From: Actinomycetota bacterium
GTDB lineage: Bacteria > Actinomycetota > Humimicrobiia > Humimicrobiales > Humimicrobiaceae
Direction of reading: 5' to 3'
NCBI GenBank assembly: GCA_023488645.1
Contig: JAMDDL010000086.1
Location: 1-9,689 of the forward strand
DNA length: 9,689 nt
Every line of letters starts with the position of its first letter. Positions within the stretch are counted from its first letter, which is position 1. The translations under genes and the position numbers were made by a program. This document shows, in pieces, positions 1-5,514 of the stretch. The notes below the pieces were generated by a model. The model was not told the DNA's origin, ran no database searches, and saw nothing but the letters and a program-made list of their open reading frames with translations.

Positions 1-181
1 CTTTTAAATATCTGATAGTGCATATATTTAAATATCTGTCTGAAACTGATTTAAAAGACCTTCCATATAAACCAGCAACAGGTTTTACCGAAATCAATCT
101 TAAAAGTTTTCTAATAAATTCGGTGTTGAGGTTATTTTGTATGTTATTGATGACCTGTGTTTTTAATGACTGAATGCTCAT
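1..181 (-). CDS. Hypothetical protein, 5' part only (runs off the left edge)
   Basis: Reading leftward from an ATG at 181-179, the minus strand stays open for 60 codons to the window edge, which is unusual by chance in DNA this AT-rich. The visible N-terminus is basic, begins MSIQSLKTQVINNIQ and continues through LISVKPVAGLYGRSF. It has no signal peptide or membrane segment, and I recognise no family. Codons 50-59 contain a short echo (RYLN then RYLK) that comes from a 12 bp direct repeat, TTTAAATATCTG, near positions 3 and 28. No SD precedes the ATG, so the start is uncertain. It has the same orientation as the dehydratase-like gene to its right but is separated from it by a repeat element, so a shared operon is doubtful. 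Confidence 0.5.
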   Translation of the reverse strand, partial: MSIQSLKTQVINNIQNNLNTEFIRKLLRLISVKPVAGLYGRSFKSVSDRYLNICTIRYLK

Positions 182-288
182 GAAATTTATATTAATATGC
201 TAAGTTTTTATTTGTTTTCTATATTATTTGTATTATTAATTGAATTTTACCCGCAAAAAAAGTTTATTGAAAATATATTTTTATGATT
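182..288. other. AT-rich spacer with no recognised feature
   Basis: Together with the repeat element this forms a 374 bp gene-free stretch (182-555). The 182-288 part is very AT-rich. It should hold the promoter of the leftward partial gene, but I could not single out a convincing -35/-10 pair. Nothing else is evident here or in 528-555. Confidence 0.4.
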
Positions 289-527
289 GTTAGCATTTCC
301 TTTTTCGTGATTGCAAACAAATTATTGAATCAGGGCTAGGTGTTTCGAAAACACGCAAGCTTTGCCCCAGCGAGTCAAAGCTTGCTCGGATTCAGGCTTC
401 GCTCTCCTCTTTACAGAGGAACCTTGCCCGCTCAGCCTTCATACGATTTTCTCAACACCAAGCCTTGATTCTTGGCCTGATTCTTGAGTCTTACTTTTGT
501 CCCTATCACGAAATTGGAAATGCTTCC
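289..527. mobile_element. MITE-like repeat element, copy 1 (239 bp)
   Basis: The ends are 25 bp imperfect inverted repeats (289-313 and 503-527, 20 of 25 matching) that share the core TTTCGTGAT. The flanks are TTTATGATT (280-288) and TTTATAATT (528-536), matching at 8 of 9 bases, as expected of a decayed target-site duplication. Inside are an outer stem (329-344 with 454-469), a perfect 10 bp hairpin (355-364 with 376-385) and a small hairpin (406-410 with 415-419). The interior is clearly more GC-rich than the surroundings. It carries no ORF of credible length, so it would need a transposase in trans. It matches copy 2 at 2690-2920 in the same interior orientation, and it lies 28 bp beyond the stop of the minus-strand dehydratase-like gene. 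The family is not one I recognise. Confidence 0.8.
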
Positions 528-555
528 TTTATAATTTATATTAATAGACTTATAT

Positions 556-1776
556 TTATGTTAACATTTCATAAAAAGCTTCGATACGGGTTCTTATCTG
601 GCCTAAAGATGAACTTCCGTATTCAATGTCAAGAAAAAGCGATGGAATATTTAATTTTTCAAGCTCCTTTTTGAGTTCAGGATAAAAATAAAGAGTATTA
701 TCGCAAAATTTAAGACTGGCAAAAATTACCGCATTTATTTTTTTGCTGATTATGGTATTTTTTATTGAATTTAATTTTTCATTAAGTGCCGTCATTCGAA
801 AGCAGAAAGGTTTTTTTAAGTATCCCCGAGCAATTGCATCTAAGATTATGTTTATATAATCTTCATCGTTTTCTTTATTTTTTTGCTCATTTAAACTGTC
901 CAAATTACACTTTTTGGTTTCAATATCCAAATCATTTAAATTTATCTGAAAATCAAAATATCTTGAGCTTGCGCATAAATCACCTGAAATTACTTTAATA
1001 TTTAAATCAGAAAATATTTCCCAGAATTTTTCATCATTTATATAGTTACCTATGACCATTATTTTTAGATTGTTTGCGCTGTTTTTAATATTTGTCAAAA
1101 ACTCTTCATTGTCAGTAATTTTTAAAAAGTTTTTTATAAAATTTTCAATATCAGGGATAAATATTTTATTTTCAGTGCTTACTGCCAGGTCCATGATTTT
1201 AAAATACTGGCTTGTTGAAATAAAGTTGTTTGAATCAGATTCATAAAATAGTGTTAGTTGGCTCAATAATTTTCGTTTATTATTAATAATTGCAACAGAT
1301 TTAATTAAATCTTTTGAGTTAATATTACTATTGGAACTTACAGATTTTACAAATTCAAGAAGTTTCTTTAATCTTTCTTTAAAAAATTCGCAGGAATTTT
1401 TATCATAATTTCTCGGGACGTCAAGTATAAAAGAAGGGGTTTCTTTATTATAAACTGAAAATAAATCATAAAGTCTTCTCATACCATCACAGGATGTGGC
1501 AAAAATTATTGAACCGGGAAATTTACTTTTTTTATGAGCTTCTTCCCAGATAGCCTTAATGTACGGACAGAAATTTACAGGAAGATAACCTTCAGCAAAG
1601 CGGCTGTTTATATCACCCTTAATTCTTATAGCATTTAAATTACCCGATATTAATATTTCTTCAGGAATATAAGTACATGAATATCCAATGCAATTATGCA
1701 GATTAGCAGGATCTTTTTCTGATTGAAATGTTTTTTTAAAAAAATTATTTATTATTTCGCTGTTTTCAGTTTGCAT
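556..1776 (-). CDS. 2-hydroxyacyl-CoA dehydratase / benzoyl-CoA reductase family protein (HgdB/BcrC-like)
   Basis: This 406-residue protein fits the family of iron-sulfur subunits of 2-hydroxyglutaryl-CoA dehydratase and benzoyl-CoA reductase, cytoplasmic enzymes that need ATP-driven electron delivery from a separate activator. Visible family marks are CTYIPEEIL (34-42), a CPYIKA segment (70-75), ATSCDGMRRLYDLF (93-106) and GDLCASSRYFD (265-275). The C-terminal signature with C358, the stretch LNIPSLFLDIEYG and QIRTRIEAFYEML completes it. Cysteines 29, 34, 70, 96, 268 and 358 are candidates for cluster ligands. Length is normal for one subunit. Residues 145-310 are rich in Asn, Lys and Asp and weakly conserved. 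No partner subunit or activator lies next to it, so substrate and activity cannot be named; it may be one of the many uncharacterised family members. The start lacks an SD, but a promoter lies upstream. Confidence 0.8.
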   Translation of the reverse strand: MQTENSEIINNFFKKTFQSEKDPANLHNCIGYSCTYIPEEILISGNLNAIRIKGDINSRFAEGYLPVNFCPYIKAIWEEAHKKSKFPGSIIFATSCDGMRRLYDLFSVYNKETPSFILDVPRNYDKNSCEFFKERLKKLLEFVKSVSSNSNINSKDLIKSVAIINNKRKLLSQLTLFYESDSNNFISTSQYFKIMDLAVSTENKIFIPDIENFIKNFLKITDNEEFLTNIKNSANNLKIMVIGNYINDEKFWEIFSDLNIKVISGDLCASSRYFDFQINLNDLDIETKKCNLDSLNEQKNKENDEDYINIILDAIARGYLKKPFCFRMTALNEKLNSIKNTIISKKINAVIFASLKFCDNTLYFYPELKKELEKLNIPSLFLDIEYGSSSLGQIRTRIEAFYEMLT

Positions 1777-1822
1777 AAATTGTTTTACAGGGTAAAGTAT
1801 TTATTTAAAAAAAATTATAAAG

Positions 1823-1851
1823 ATATTAAGATAAAACTTATTTTTTGTCTA
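1823..1851 (-). promoter_or_regulatory. Promoter of the dehydratase-like gene
   Basis: On the minus strand TAGACA (1851-1846, 5 of 6 to the sigma-A -35 box) and TAATAT (1828-1823, 5 of 6 to the -10 box) are separated by exactly 17 bp. Transcription would begin near 1815, giving a leader of about 38 nt that lacks an SD. It lies in the divergent gap shared with the phosphatase gene. Confidence 0.55.
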
Positions 1852-1960
1852 ACATTTGCATATATTTCGGTTAATTTAATTTGAGGTGATTTTGACTGAT
1901 ACATTTTTCAAAATAAGGTTTACTAAAAAAATAAGATACTTTTAAAAAATATTTTTATTT

Positions 1961-1966
1961 AAGGAG
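1961..1966 (+). promoter_or_regulatory. Shine-Dalgarno that fixes the TTG start of the phosphatase
   Basis: AAGGAG ends 8 nt before the TTG at 1975. A nearer ATG at 1967 is out of frame. The RHG motif falls at residues 9-11 from this TTG, as usual for the family. Confidence 0.7.
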
Positions 1967-1974
1967 ATGCTGGT

Positions 1975-2646
1975 TTGGGAACAAAATTATTTTTAGTAAG
2001 GCATGGCAAAACACAATGGAACATGGAAGGCAGATATCAGGGAATAACAAATACTTCACTTACTGCGGAGGGAATAAAACAAGGTAAATTAGCTGCCAGA
2101 TATTTATCCAGGGTTAATTTTTCAGGTTTTTATACAAGCCCTTTCGGCAGAGCCCTGGAAACTTCAGAAATTTTTAAGAAAGTTTTAAAAACAGGTTATG
2201 CGGTTAGAGAAAATTTAAGAGAAATGAGCTTTGGCAAATGGGAAGGTCTTAAATTCGATGATATAATTTCAAAATACAATAATGATTTTCAAAAATGGCT
2301 TGTAAATCCTTTTATTAATCCTCCGACACAAGGCGAAAGTTTTTTAGAGCTCATTGAAAGGGGAGAAAAGGAGATAAACAGAATATTAAGCGAAAACGAA
2401 GATGAAAGTAATATTCTTATAATCACTCATGGGGGTTTTATTGTGGCAATGCTTGTTCATTGGTTAAAAATTGCACCCCAGAGATGGAGTTCAATAATTC
2501 AAAGTCATGGTGCAATAAATATAGTTATCATGGACAAGCAAATCCCGTATATTTCACAAATTAATTTCACCGGTCATTTATATAAGTACTATGATGACAC
2601 ATCTGAAAGGATAATAAAAAATTACAGCAGGTTAAAAAGAGATTAA
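1975..2646 (+). CDS. Histidine phosphatase family protein (phosphoglycerate mutase-like)
   Basis: A 223-residue cytoplasmic enzyme of the histidine phosphatase superfamily, which transfers or removes phosphate through a phosphohistidine. The motif LVRHGKTQWN (7-16) gives nucleophile H10 with R9. R59 lies in TSPFGRALET, the acid E83 in LREMSFGKWEGL, and the second histidine H152 in IITHGG. All catalytic positions are therefore present and length is normal. The PPTQGESFLELIERG stretch resembles alpha-ribazole phosphatases (CobC) and broad-specificity phosphatases (PhoE/GpmB type). Sequence alone does not separate these, and no cobalamin gene is nearby, so no symbol is given. Translation starts at TTG behind AAGGAG. 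The gene is divergent from the dehydratase-like gene and is followed after 43 bp by repeat element copy 2, which may end its transcript. Confidence 0.88.
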   Translation: MGTKLFLVRHGKTQWNMEGRYQGITNTSLTAEGIKQGKLAARYLSRVNFSGFYTSPFGRALETSEIFKKVLKTGYAVRENLREMSFGKWEGLKFDDIISKYNNDFQKWLVNPFINPPTQGESFLELIERGEKEINRILSENEDESNILIITHGGFIVAMLVHWLKIAPQRWSSIIQSHGAINIVIMDKQIPYISQINFTGHLYKYYDDTSERIIKNYSRLKRD

Positions 2647-2681
2647 AGACGGTTTCAAAGGTAAAGACATAAATAAAAGTT

Positions 2682-2689
2682 TATAGTTT
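2682..2689. repeat. Left target-site duplication of element copy 2
   Basis: TATAGTTT here is repeated identically at 2921-2928, exactly abutting both inverted-repeat ends of the element. This supports insertion by transposition rather than a shared hairpin that arose by chance. Confidence 0.75.
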
Positions 2690-2920
2690 GGAAGCGTCTA
2701 CTTTTTGGTGATAGAAAAATTATTGGATCGACGGCTGGGTATCTCAAGACACGCAAGCTTTGCCCCAGCGAGTCAAAGCTTACTCTGATTTCAGGCTCGC
2801 TCTCCTCTCTAAAGAGAGGAACCATGCCCGCTTCGCCTTCATAAAGGTCTTTTCGACACCCAGCCATCGATTTTTTTGCAACCATGCTTTTACACCTATC
2901 ACGAAAAAATAGATGCTAAC
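2690..2920. mobile_element. MITE-like repeat element, copy 2 (231 bp)
   Basis: Imperfect 25 bp terminal inverted repeats lie at 2690-2714 and 2896-2920 (20 of 25 matching; ends GGAAGC and GCTAAC). They are flanked by the perfect 8 bp direct repeat TATAGTTT at 2682-2689 and 2921-2928, a clear target-site duplication. The interior repeats the design of copy 1: an outer stem (2727-2743 with 2855-2871), a 10 bp hairpin (2753-2762 with 2774-2783) and a small hairpin (2804-2810 with 2813-2819). Between the copies the central part (CACGCAAGCTTTGCCCCAGC and following) is nearly identical, while stem arms differ in ways that mostly keep pairing. There is no transposase gene inside. An 8-9 bp duplication with such ends would fit mobilisation by a DDE transposase family, but which one is not evident. 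Confidence 0.85.
2727..2877 (+). terminator. Possible terminator supplied by element copy 2
   Basis: The outer stem of the element (15 of 17 pairs, closing two inner hairpins) ends directly in a run of seven T at 2871-2877. Read on the plus strand after the phosphatase gene, this has the stem-then-U-tract form of an intrinsic terminator, although the enclosed loop is unusually large. Copy 1 lacks the T-run at this place. Confidence 0.35.
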
Positions 2921-2928
2921 TATAGTTT
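2921..2928. repeat. Right target-site duplication of element copy 2
   Basis: Identical TATAGTTT partner of the copy at 2682-2689. Confidence 0.75.
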
Positions 2929-2936
2929 TAATGCTA

Positions 2937-2963
2937 TTGTCAAATTTAAATAAATGTTATAAT
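2937..2963 (+). promoter_or_regulatory. Upstream promoter of the rpsF region (distal)
   Basis: A perfect extended -10 box, TGTTATAAT (2955-2963), is preceded by TTGTCA (2937-2942) at a short 15 bp spacing. The extended TG may compensate for the spacing. Transcription would start near 2970. The site sits between the arms of an 11 bp inverted repeat, TTTTAATGCTA (2926-2936) and its complement (2995-3005), which could be an operator or a coincidence of composition. Confidence 0.5.
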
Positions 2964-3038
2964 ATGCACAATCGGTATTTATTAATTGTCAATGTTAGCA
3001 TTAAAAAAACTAAATATTTGCGATTAAATTACAAAATC

Positions 3039-3099
3039 AGACTGATAAAGCACCTGCTTTAGCGGGAGGGGACGAATCAGTCTTTGTATCCTTTTTTTA
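3039..3099 (+). terminator. Hairpin with following T-tract (attenuator- or terminator-like)
   Basis: A perfect 8 bp stem, AGACTGAT (3039-3046) with ATCAGTCT (3076-3083), encloses a second small hairpin. The inner arms can be AAAGC/GCTTT (3047-3051 with 3056-3060) or CCTGC/GCGGG (3053-3057 with 3062-3066). A run of seven T lies at 3092-3098. Because 8 nt separate stem and T-run, it is not a classical terminator. The two alternative inner folds and the G-rich GGGAGGGG stretch leave room for a switch. Transcripts from the distal promoter would cross it before reaching the proximal promoter, whose -35 box overlaps its 3' side. Confidence 0.4.
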
Positions 3100-3112
3100 A
3101 ATATGCTAATAT
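3084..3112 (+). promoter_or_regulatory. Proximal promoter of the rpsF operon
   Basis: TTGTAT (3084-3089) and TAATAT (3107-3112) are spaced by exactly 17 bp, and the -10 box carries the extended motif TGCTAATAT (3104-3112). The predicted transcript starts near 3119-3120 with GG, right at the edge of the structured leader. That agreement supports both calls. Confidence 0.65.
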
Positions 3113-3119
3113 ATCTTTG

Positions 3120-3307
3120 GTAACACCCGCTGGTCGTTCGGGTAGAACAGTCGAGAAACTGGTCTGACGAGGGCTATCAAGCCTAAAGACTCAGATCTGC
3201 CAGCGTTAAAATCAAAGTTCGAGAATCTCTTGAATTTATTCAGGAGAGTGTCAACTTTCTGCTCTATTAATAGACGATAGAGCCTAATAAAAAAGTTATT
3301 AGTCCAT
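3120..3307 (+). ncRNA. Structured leader RNA upstream of rpsF (unidentified class)
   Basis: From the predicted transcription start to just before the rpsF SD lies a chain of helices. P1 pairs 3128-3133 (CGCTGG) with 3200-3205. It encloses a CAGT/ACTG hairpin (3148-3151 with 3158-3161) and a stem GGTCTGA/TCAGATC (3161-3167 with 3191-3197) capped by GGGCT-ATCA-AGCCT (3171-3184). The two inner stems compete for G3161. ACCC at 3125-3128 can also pair with GGGT at 3140-3143, a possible pseudoknot. Next come TCTCTTGAA/TTCAGGAGA (3226-3234 with 3239-3247) inside AAAGTT/AACTTT (3214-3219 with 3253-3258), then GCTCTAT/ATAGAGC (3261-3267 with 3277-3283) and CTAATAA/TTATTAG (3284-3290 with 3296-3302). 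The first 87 nt are 53% GC, far above the surroundings. An S6:S18-responsive leader is known from this position in other bacteria. I cannot match this sequence to that or any other family with confidence. Confidence 0.6.
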
Positions 3308-3314
3308 AGGAGGT
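3308..3314 (+). promoter_or_regulatory. Shine-Dalgarno of rpsF
   Basis: AGGAGGT lies 7 nt before the TTG start at 3322 and only 5 nt after the last leader hairpin (3284-3302). Refolding of that hairpin could therefore affect ribosome access. Confidence 0.75.
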
Positions 3315-3321
3315 ATGTGTT

Positions 3322-3621
3322 TTGAGAAATTATGAGATCATGCTCATTTTTGATGCATCTCTTGAAGAAAATGACATTGAAAAAGAGCTTAAGAAAGTTA
3401 CTTCAATTATTGAAAAAGGCAAGGGTTCCGTCATTGATTCACAAAAATGGGGCACAAGAAAGCTTGCATATCCAATTAAACATCAGGAAAATGGCTACTA
3501 TCATCTTATTAATTTTACCAGCAACGAGACAGTCATTAATGAAATTGACAGGGTAAATAAAATTAATGATAAGATATTAAGACATCTTATAGTTAAGGAT
3601 GAAAAAAGTTCTGCAGTATAA
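3322..3621 (+). CDS. rpsF: 30S ribosomal protein S6
   Basis: A 99-residue S6, the small-subunit protein that forms a heterodimer with S18 on the 16S rRNA platform. Family marks are the opening RNYEIMLIFDASL, WGTRKLAYPIKHQENGYYHLINF (43-65) and the closing INDKILRHLIVKD. Length is typical for S6 without a long C-terminal tail. The TTG start is fixed by AGGAGGT and by the conserved N-terminus directly after it. It opens the rpsF-ssb-rpsR cluster, a very widespread arrangement, with ssb 31 nt downstream. S6:S18 is known in several bacteria to bind the rpsF leader and repress the operon, which makes the structured leader here a natural control site, though this is inference. Confidence 0.96.
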   Translation: MRNYEIMLIFDASLEENDIEKELKKVTSIIEKGKGSVIDSQKWGTRKLAYPIKHQENGYYHLINFTSNETVINEIDRVNKINDKILRHLIVKDEKSSAV

Positions 3622-3652
3622 TATTATCTTCTAAAAAACAAGAAGGTGAATT

Positions 3653-4108
3653 ATGGCTTCAAATCCATTTGTTATGGTAATAAGCGGAAATTTAACAAGA
3701 GATCCTGAATTAAGATTTACTCCGTCCGGCAGTCCGGTAGCTACTTTCGGCCTGGCGGTTAACAGAAATTATCAGGACAGAAAAACATCCGAATGGGTGG
3801 AAAACACTGAATTTTATAAAGTAATAGCATGGTTTAAATTAGCAGAAAATTGTGCTGAAAGCTTAAAAAAGGGTGACAGAGTTGTTGTTGTTTGCAGAAA
3901 ACTTGCAGCATCGGCTTACGAAAAGGATGGTCAACAAAGAGCAACTATGGAAGTTACTGCAGGTATTGTTGCTCCAAGTCTTGAATTTGCAACTTGTGAT
4001 ATTAAAAAGAATGCCAGATCAGAGTTTCCTCAGGAATTTGGATCGGCAGCTCAGCCGAACCATGTCGAAGAAGATCTGGATTTTTCAAATGAAGATATCC
4101 CTTTTTAA
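3653..4108 (+). CDS. ssb: Single-stranded DNA-binding protein
   Basis: A 151-residue SSB that coats single-stranded DNA at forks and repair sites and recruits partners through its C-terminal tip. The OB fold covers about residues 5-112, with GNLTRDPELRFTPSG (12-26), VATFGLAVNR (29-38) and NTEFYKVIAWFKLAENC (51-67). After a short linker the acidic tail ends in DFSNEDIPF, the usual partner-docking tip. The strand normally reading GRLQxRSYE is altered to CRKLAASAYE (81-90), with Cys for Gly and an apparent one-residue insertion, a mild divergence. The ATG follows AAGGTG at normal spacing. Its place between rpsF and rpsR is classical. The DPELRFTPSG region recalls actinobacterial SSBs as much as Firmicutes ones. 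Confidence 0.96.
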   Translation: MASNPFVMVISGNLTRDPELRFTPSGSPVATFGLAVNRNYQDRKTSEWVENTEFYKVIAWFKLAENCAESLKKGDRVVVVCRKLAASAYEKDGQQRATMEVTAGIVAPSLEFATCDIKKNARSEFPQEFGSAAQPNHVEEDLDFSNEDIPF

Positions 4109-4146
4109 TTTGACAATTTTTACAAATTTTGAAGTGTTATTTAAAT

Positions 4147-4154
4147 AAAGGAGG
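4147..4154 (+). promoter_or_regulatory. Shine-Dalgarno of rpsR (supports a TTG start)
   Basis: AAAGGAGG lies 9 nt before TTG at 4164. No ATG is available in frame upstream of the conserved S18 core. Confidence 0.75.
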
Positions 4155-4163
4155 CAATAAAAA

Positions 4164-4442
4164 TTGGGTAGGAAAAAAGGCAGCAGAGAAGAAAGAAATG
4201 TCAGAGATTCAAAGAATTCTCTTTTGAATTTAAGACAAAGAAAAAGATTCTGCTATTTCTGCAAGGAAAATATTGAACATATTGACTATAAAGATATTTC
4301 AATGCTTAGAAAGTTTGTGTCGGATAAGGGTAAAATAAGACCAAAAAGATCGTCAGGTAATTGTGTCCAGCACCAGAGGATGATTGCAAAAGCTATCAAA
4401 AGAGCAAGAGAAATAGCATTAATGCCTTATTTTGTCAGATAA
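4164..4442 (+). CDS. rpsR: 30S ribosomal protein S18
   Basis: A 92-residue S18, partner of S6 on the 30S platform. The core RQRKRFCYFCKENIEHIDYKD (24-44), LRKFVSDKGKIRPKR (48-62) and HQRMIAKAIKRAREIALMPY (70-89) are diagnostic. C30, C33, C67 and H70 form a complete potential zinc site, so this is the zinc-binding (C+) form. The basic N-terminal extension (GRKKGSREER) is common in Gram-positive-type S18. Translation starts at TTG after a strong SD. The gene follows ssb by 55 nt and precedes the membrane-protein gene by 24 nt, in keeping with cotranscription. A zinc-independent paralogue, if present, is not in the window. Confidence 0.96.
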   Translation: MGRKKGSREERNVRDSKNSLLNLRQRKRFCYFCKENIEHIDYKDISMLRKFVSDKGKIRPKRSSGNCVQHQRMIAKAIKRAREIALMPYFVR

Positions 4443-4466
4443 AAATTTAAAATAAAAAATAAAAAT

Positions 4467-5459
4467 ATGTCCTTTGATAATATAAATAATGTAAATCAGC
4501 AAAAAAGTAATTTATTTAAACTAATACTGCTGACCGTACTTGCTTATATTGTTTTGATTGTAAGTGTTTTTATTCCCTTTATCGGAATAATAGGGCTTGC
4601 ACTCATTTCAATTCCTTCAATAAAATTAATGCTTGAAGGAAGAAAATGGGAAAGCATATTATGCGCGTTAATTGGAAGTTTTGTGCTTTTTTTTATTGAC
4701 TGGACTATGCCGGTATTTTTTTTTGTTTTTGTAATTTGTACTGCTTTGGTTTATTTATATTGCTTTAAAAGAGGGAAAAGTCCTTTTTTTATAATTACCT
4801 TAAACAGCATATTATTTATAGCTCTGATTATTTTGTATATATTGGCGGTTTCATTTGCCAGGCAGGAAAATCTGATTATAAGTTTTTTGAATAATTATAA
4901 AACTGTAATAAATAATTTTCCGGCAGATCCTCTGGTAAAGCAATATATGCAGATTATGGCAATCAGCGAAACACAGTTTAAAACATTATATGAGCAAAGC
5001 AAAAATATTTTTTTAATGCTTCCTTATCTGATTCCGGGTTTACTTTTAATATATATTTTTTTTAGCAGCCTTATTAATTACTATTGGTGTGCTTCAATTT
5101 TTAAAAAAAGCAGTCTTATTTTAAGAAGCATGCCTTTATTTAAAACATGGGATCTGCCATGGTATTATGTTGCGGGAATAATTACAGGGCTTATTCTGAT
5201 TGTAATACCTTATTTTAATGTATCTTATAATTTTATTCTTAATGCTGTCGGGATAAATTTATTGATTGTATTTGGAGCGTTTTATTCAGTTTTAGGTTTT
5301 TCAGTTGCATGGGGTATATTTGACAAGTTCAATGTTGCTCTAATTTGGAGAGTACTGATAATTTTATTAATCAGTTTCTTTTTAATATTAATTGTTGTAA
5401 TTCCTATCATGGGTATTCTGGATGTCTGGATTAATTTTAGAAAACTTGAAAGACATTAA
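4467..5459 (+). CDS. YybS family (DUF2232) membrane protein
   Basis: A 330-residue integral membrane protein with about eight hydrophobic segments, roughly 17-37, 38-56, 63-79, 82-99, 108-129, 181-205, 234-284 (two spans) and 293-317. A soluble loop covers about 130-180. The family marks are a MPLFKTWDLPWYY segment (222-234) before the late membrane spans and the ending GILDVWINFRKL (316-327), which match what I know of DUF2232/YybS. That family is typically encoded beside rplI and dnaB in Firmicutes, and the location agrees. Its biochemical role is not established. The ATG has no SD; the preceding bases are almost pure A and T and probably unstructured. In many Firmicutes gdpP (yybT) follows this gene, but here rplI follows directly. 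Confidence 0.8.
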   Translation: MSFDNINNVNQQKSNLFKLILLTVLAYIVLIVSVFIPFIGIIGLALISIPSIKLMLEGRKWESILCALIGSFVLFFIDWTMPVFFFVFVICTALVYLYCFKRGKSPFFIITLNSILFIALIILYILAVSFARQENLIISFLNNYKTVINNFPADPLVKQYMQIMAISETQFKTLYEQSKNIFLMLPYLIPGLLLIYIFFSSLINYYWCASIFKKSSLILRSMPLFKTWDLPWYYVAGIITGLILIVIPYFNVSYNFILNAVGINLLIVFGAFYSVLGFSVAWGIFDKFNVALIWRVLIILLISFFLILIVVIPIMGILDVWINFRKLERH

Positions 5460-5503
5460 ATACATCAAATGAAGATTGAATTTTAGCAGGAAGAGATATA
5501 AAG

Positions 5504-5509
5504 AGGAGG
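5504..5509 (+). promoter_or_regulatory. Shine-Dalgarno that decides the rplI start
   Basis: AGGAGG ends 5 nt before TTG at 5515. The frame is open upstream to a TTG at 5476, but that start lacks an SD and would add 13 residues ahead of the conserved MKVILTKDV N-terminus, so the downstream TTG is chosen. Confidence 0.8.
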
Positions 5510-5514
5510 AAAAA

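Noticed and set aside
1..60. Direct repeat TTTAAATATCTG as the start of a CRISPR or tandem array
   Set aside because: There are only two 12 bp units 25 bp apart inside an open reading frame, with no further units or regular spacers.
465..674. 69-residue plus-strand ORF
   Set aside because: It overlaps the right end of repeat copy 1 and the antisense 3' end of the dehydratase-like gene, and has no coding character.
2655..2885. 76-residue minus-strand ORF across element copy 2
   Set aside because: It lies over the hairpin-rich repeat, is not preserved in copy 1, has no SD and resembles nothing known. It is an accident of the GC-rich interior.
289..2920. Integron attC sites suggested by GTTAGC and GCTAAC at the element ends
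   Set aside because: The core sites face the wrong way, lie at the very ends of long inverted repeats with target duplications, and there is no cassette structure or integrase.
3041..3083. Hammerhead ribozyme (CTGATAA near a CGAA and a GTC)
   Set aside because: The core should read CTGANGA and GAAA with three defined stems. Here the core is broken and the pieces lie inside one simple stem.
3039..3090. tRNA-like stretch: 8 bp closing stem with a CACCTGCTTTAGC segment that resembles part of a tRNA
   Set aside because: It is only about 45 nt, has no D or T arms and no proper 7-nt anticodon loop, so it is better explained as a hairpin.
3085..3168. Possible leader peptide starting at TTG 3085 after GGGAGGGG
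   Set aside because: About 27 codons with no conserved features, starting inside the proximal promoter. Helices in the same region explain the sequence better.
5476..5514. Longer rplI reading frame with 13 extra N-terminal residues
   Set aside because: The upstream TTG has no SD, whereas TTG 5515 has AGGAGG and yields the conserved L9 N-terminus.
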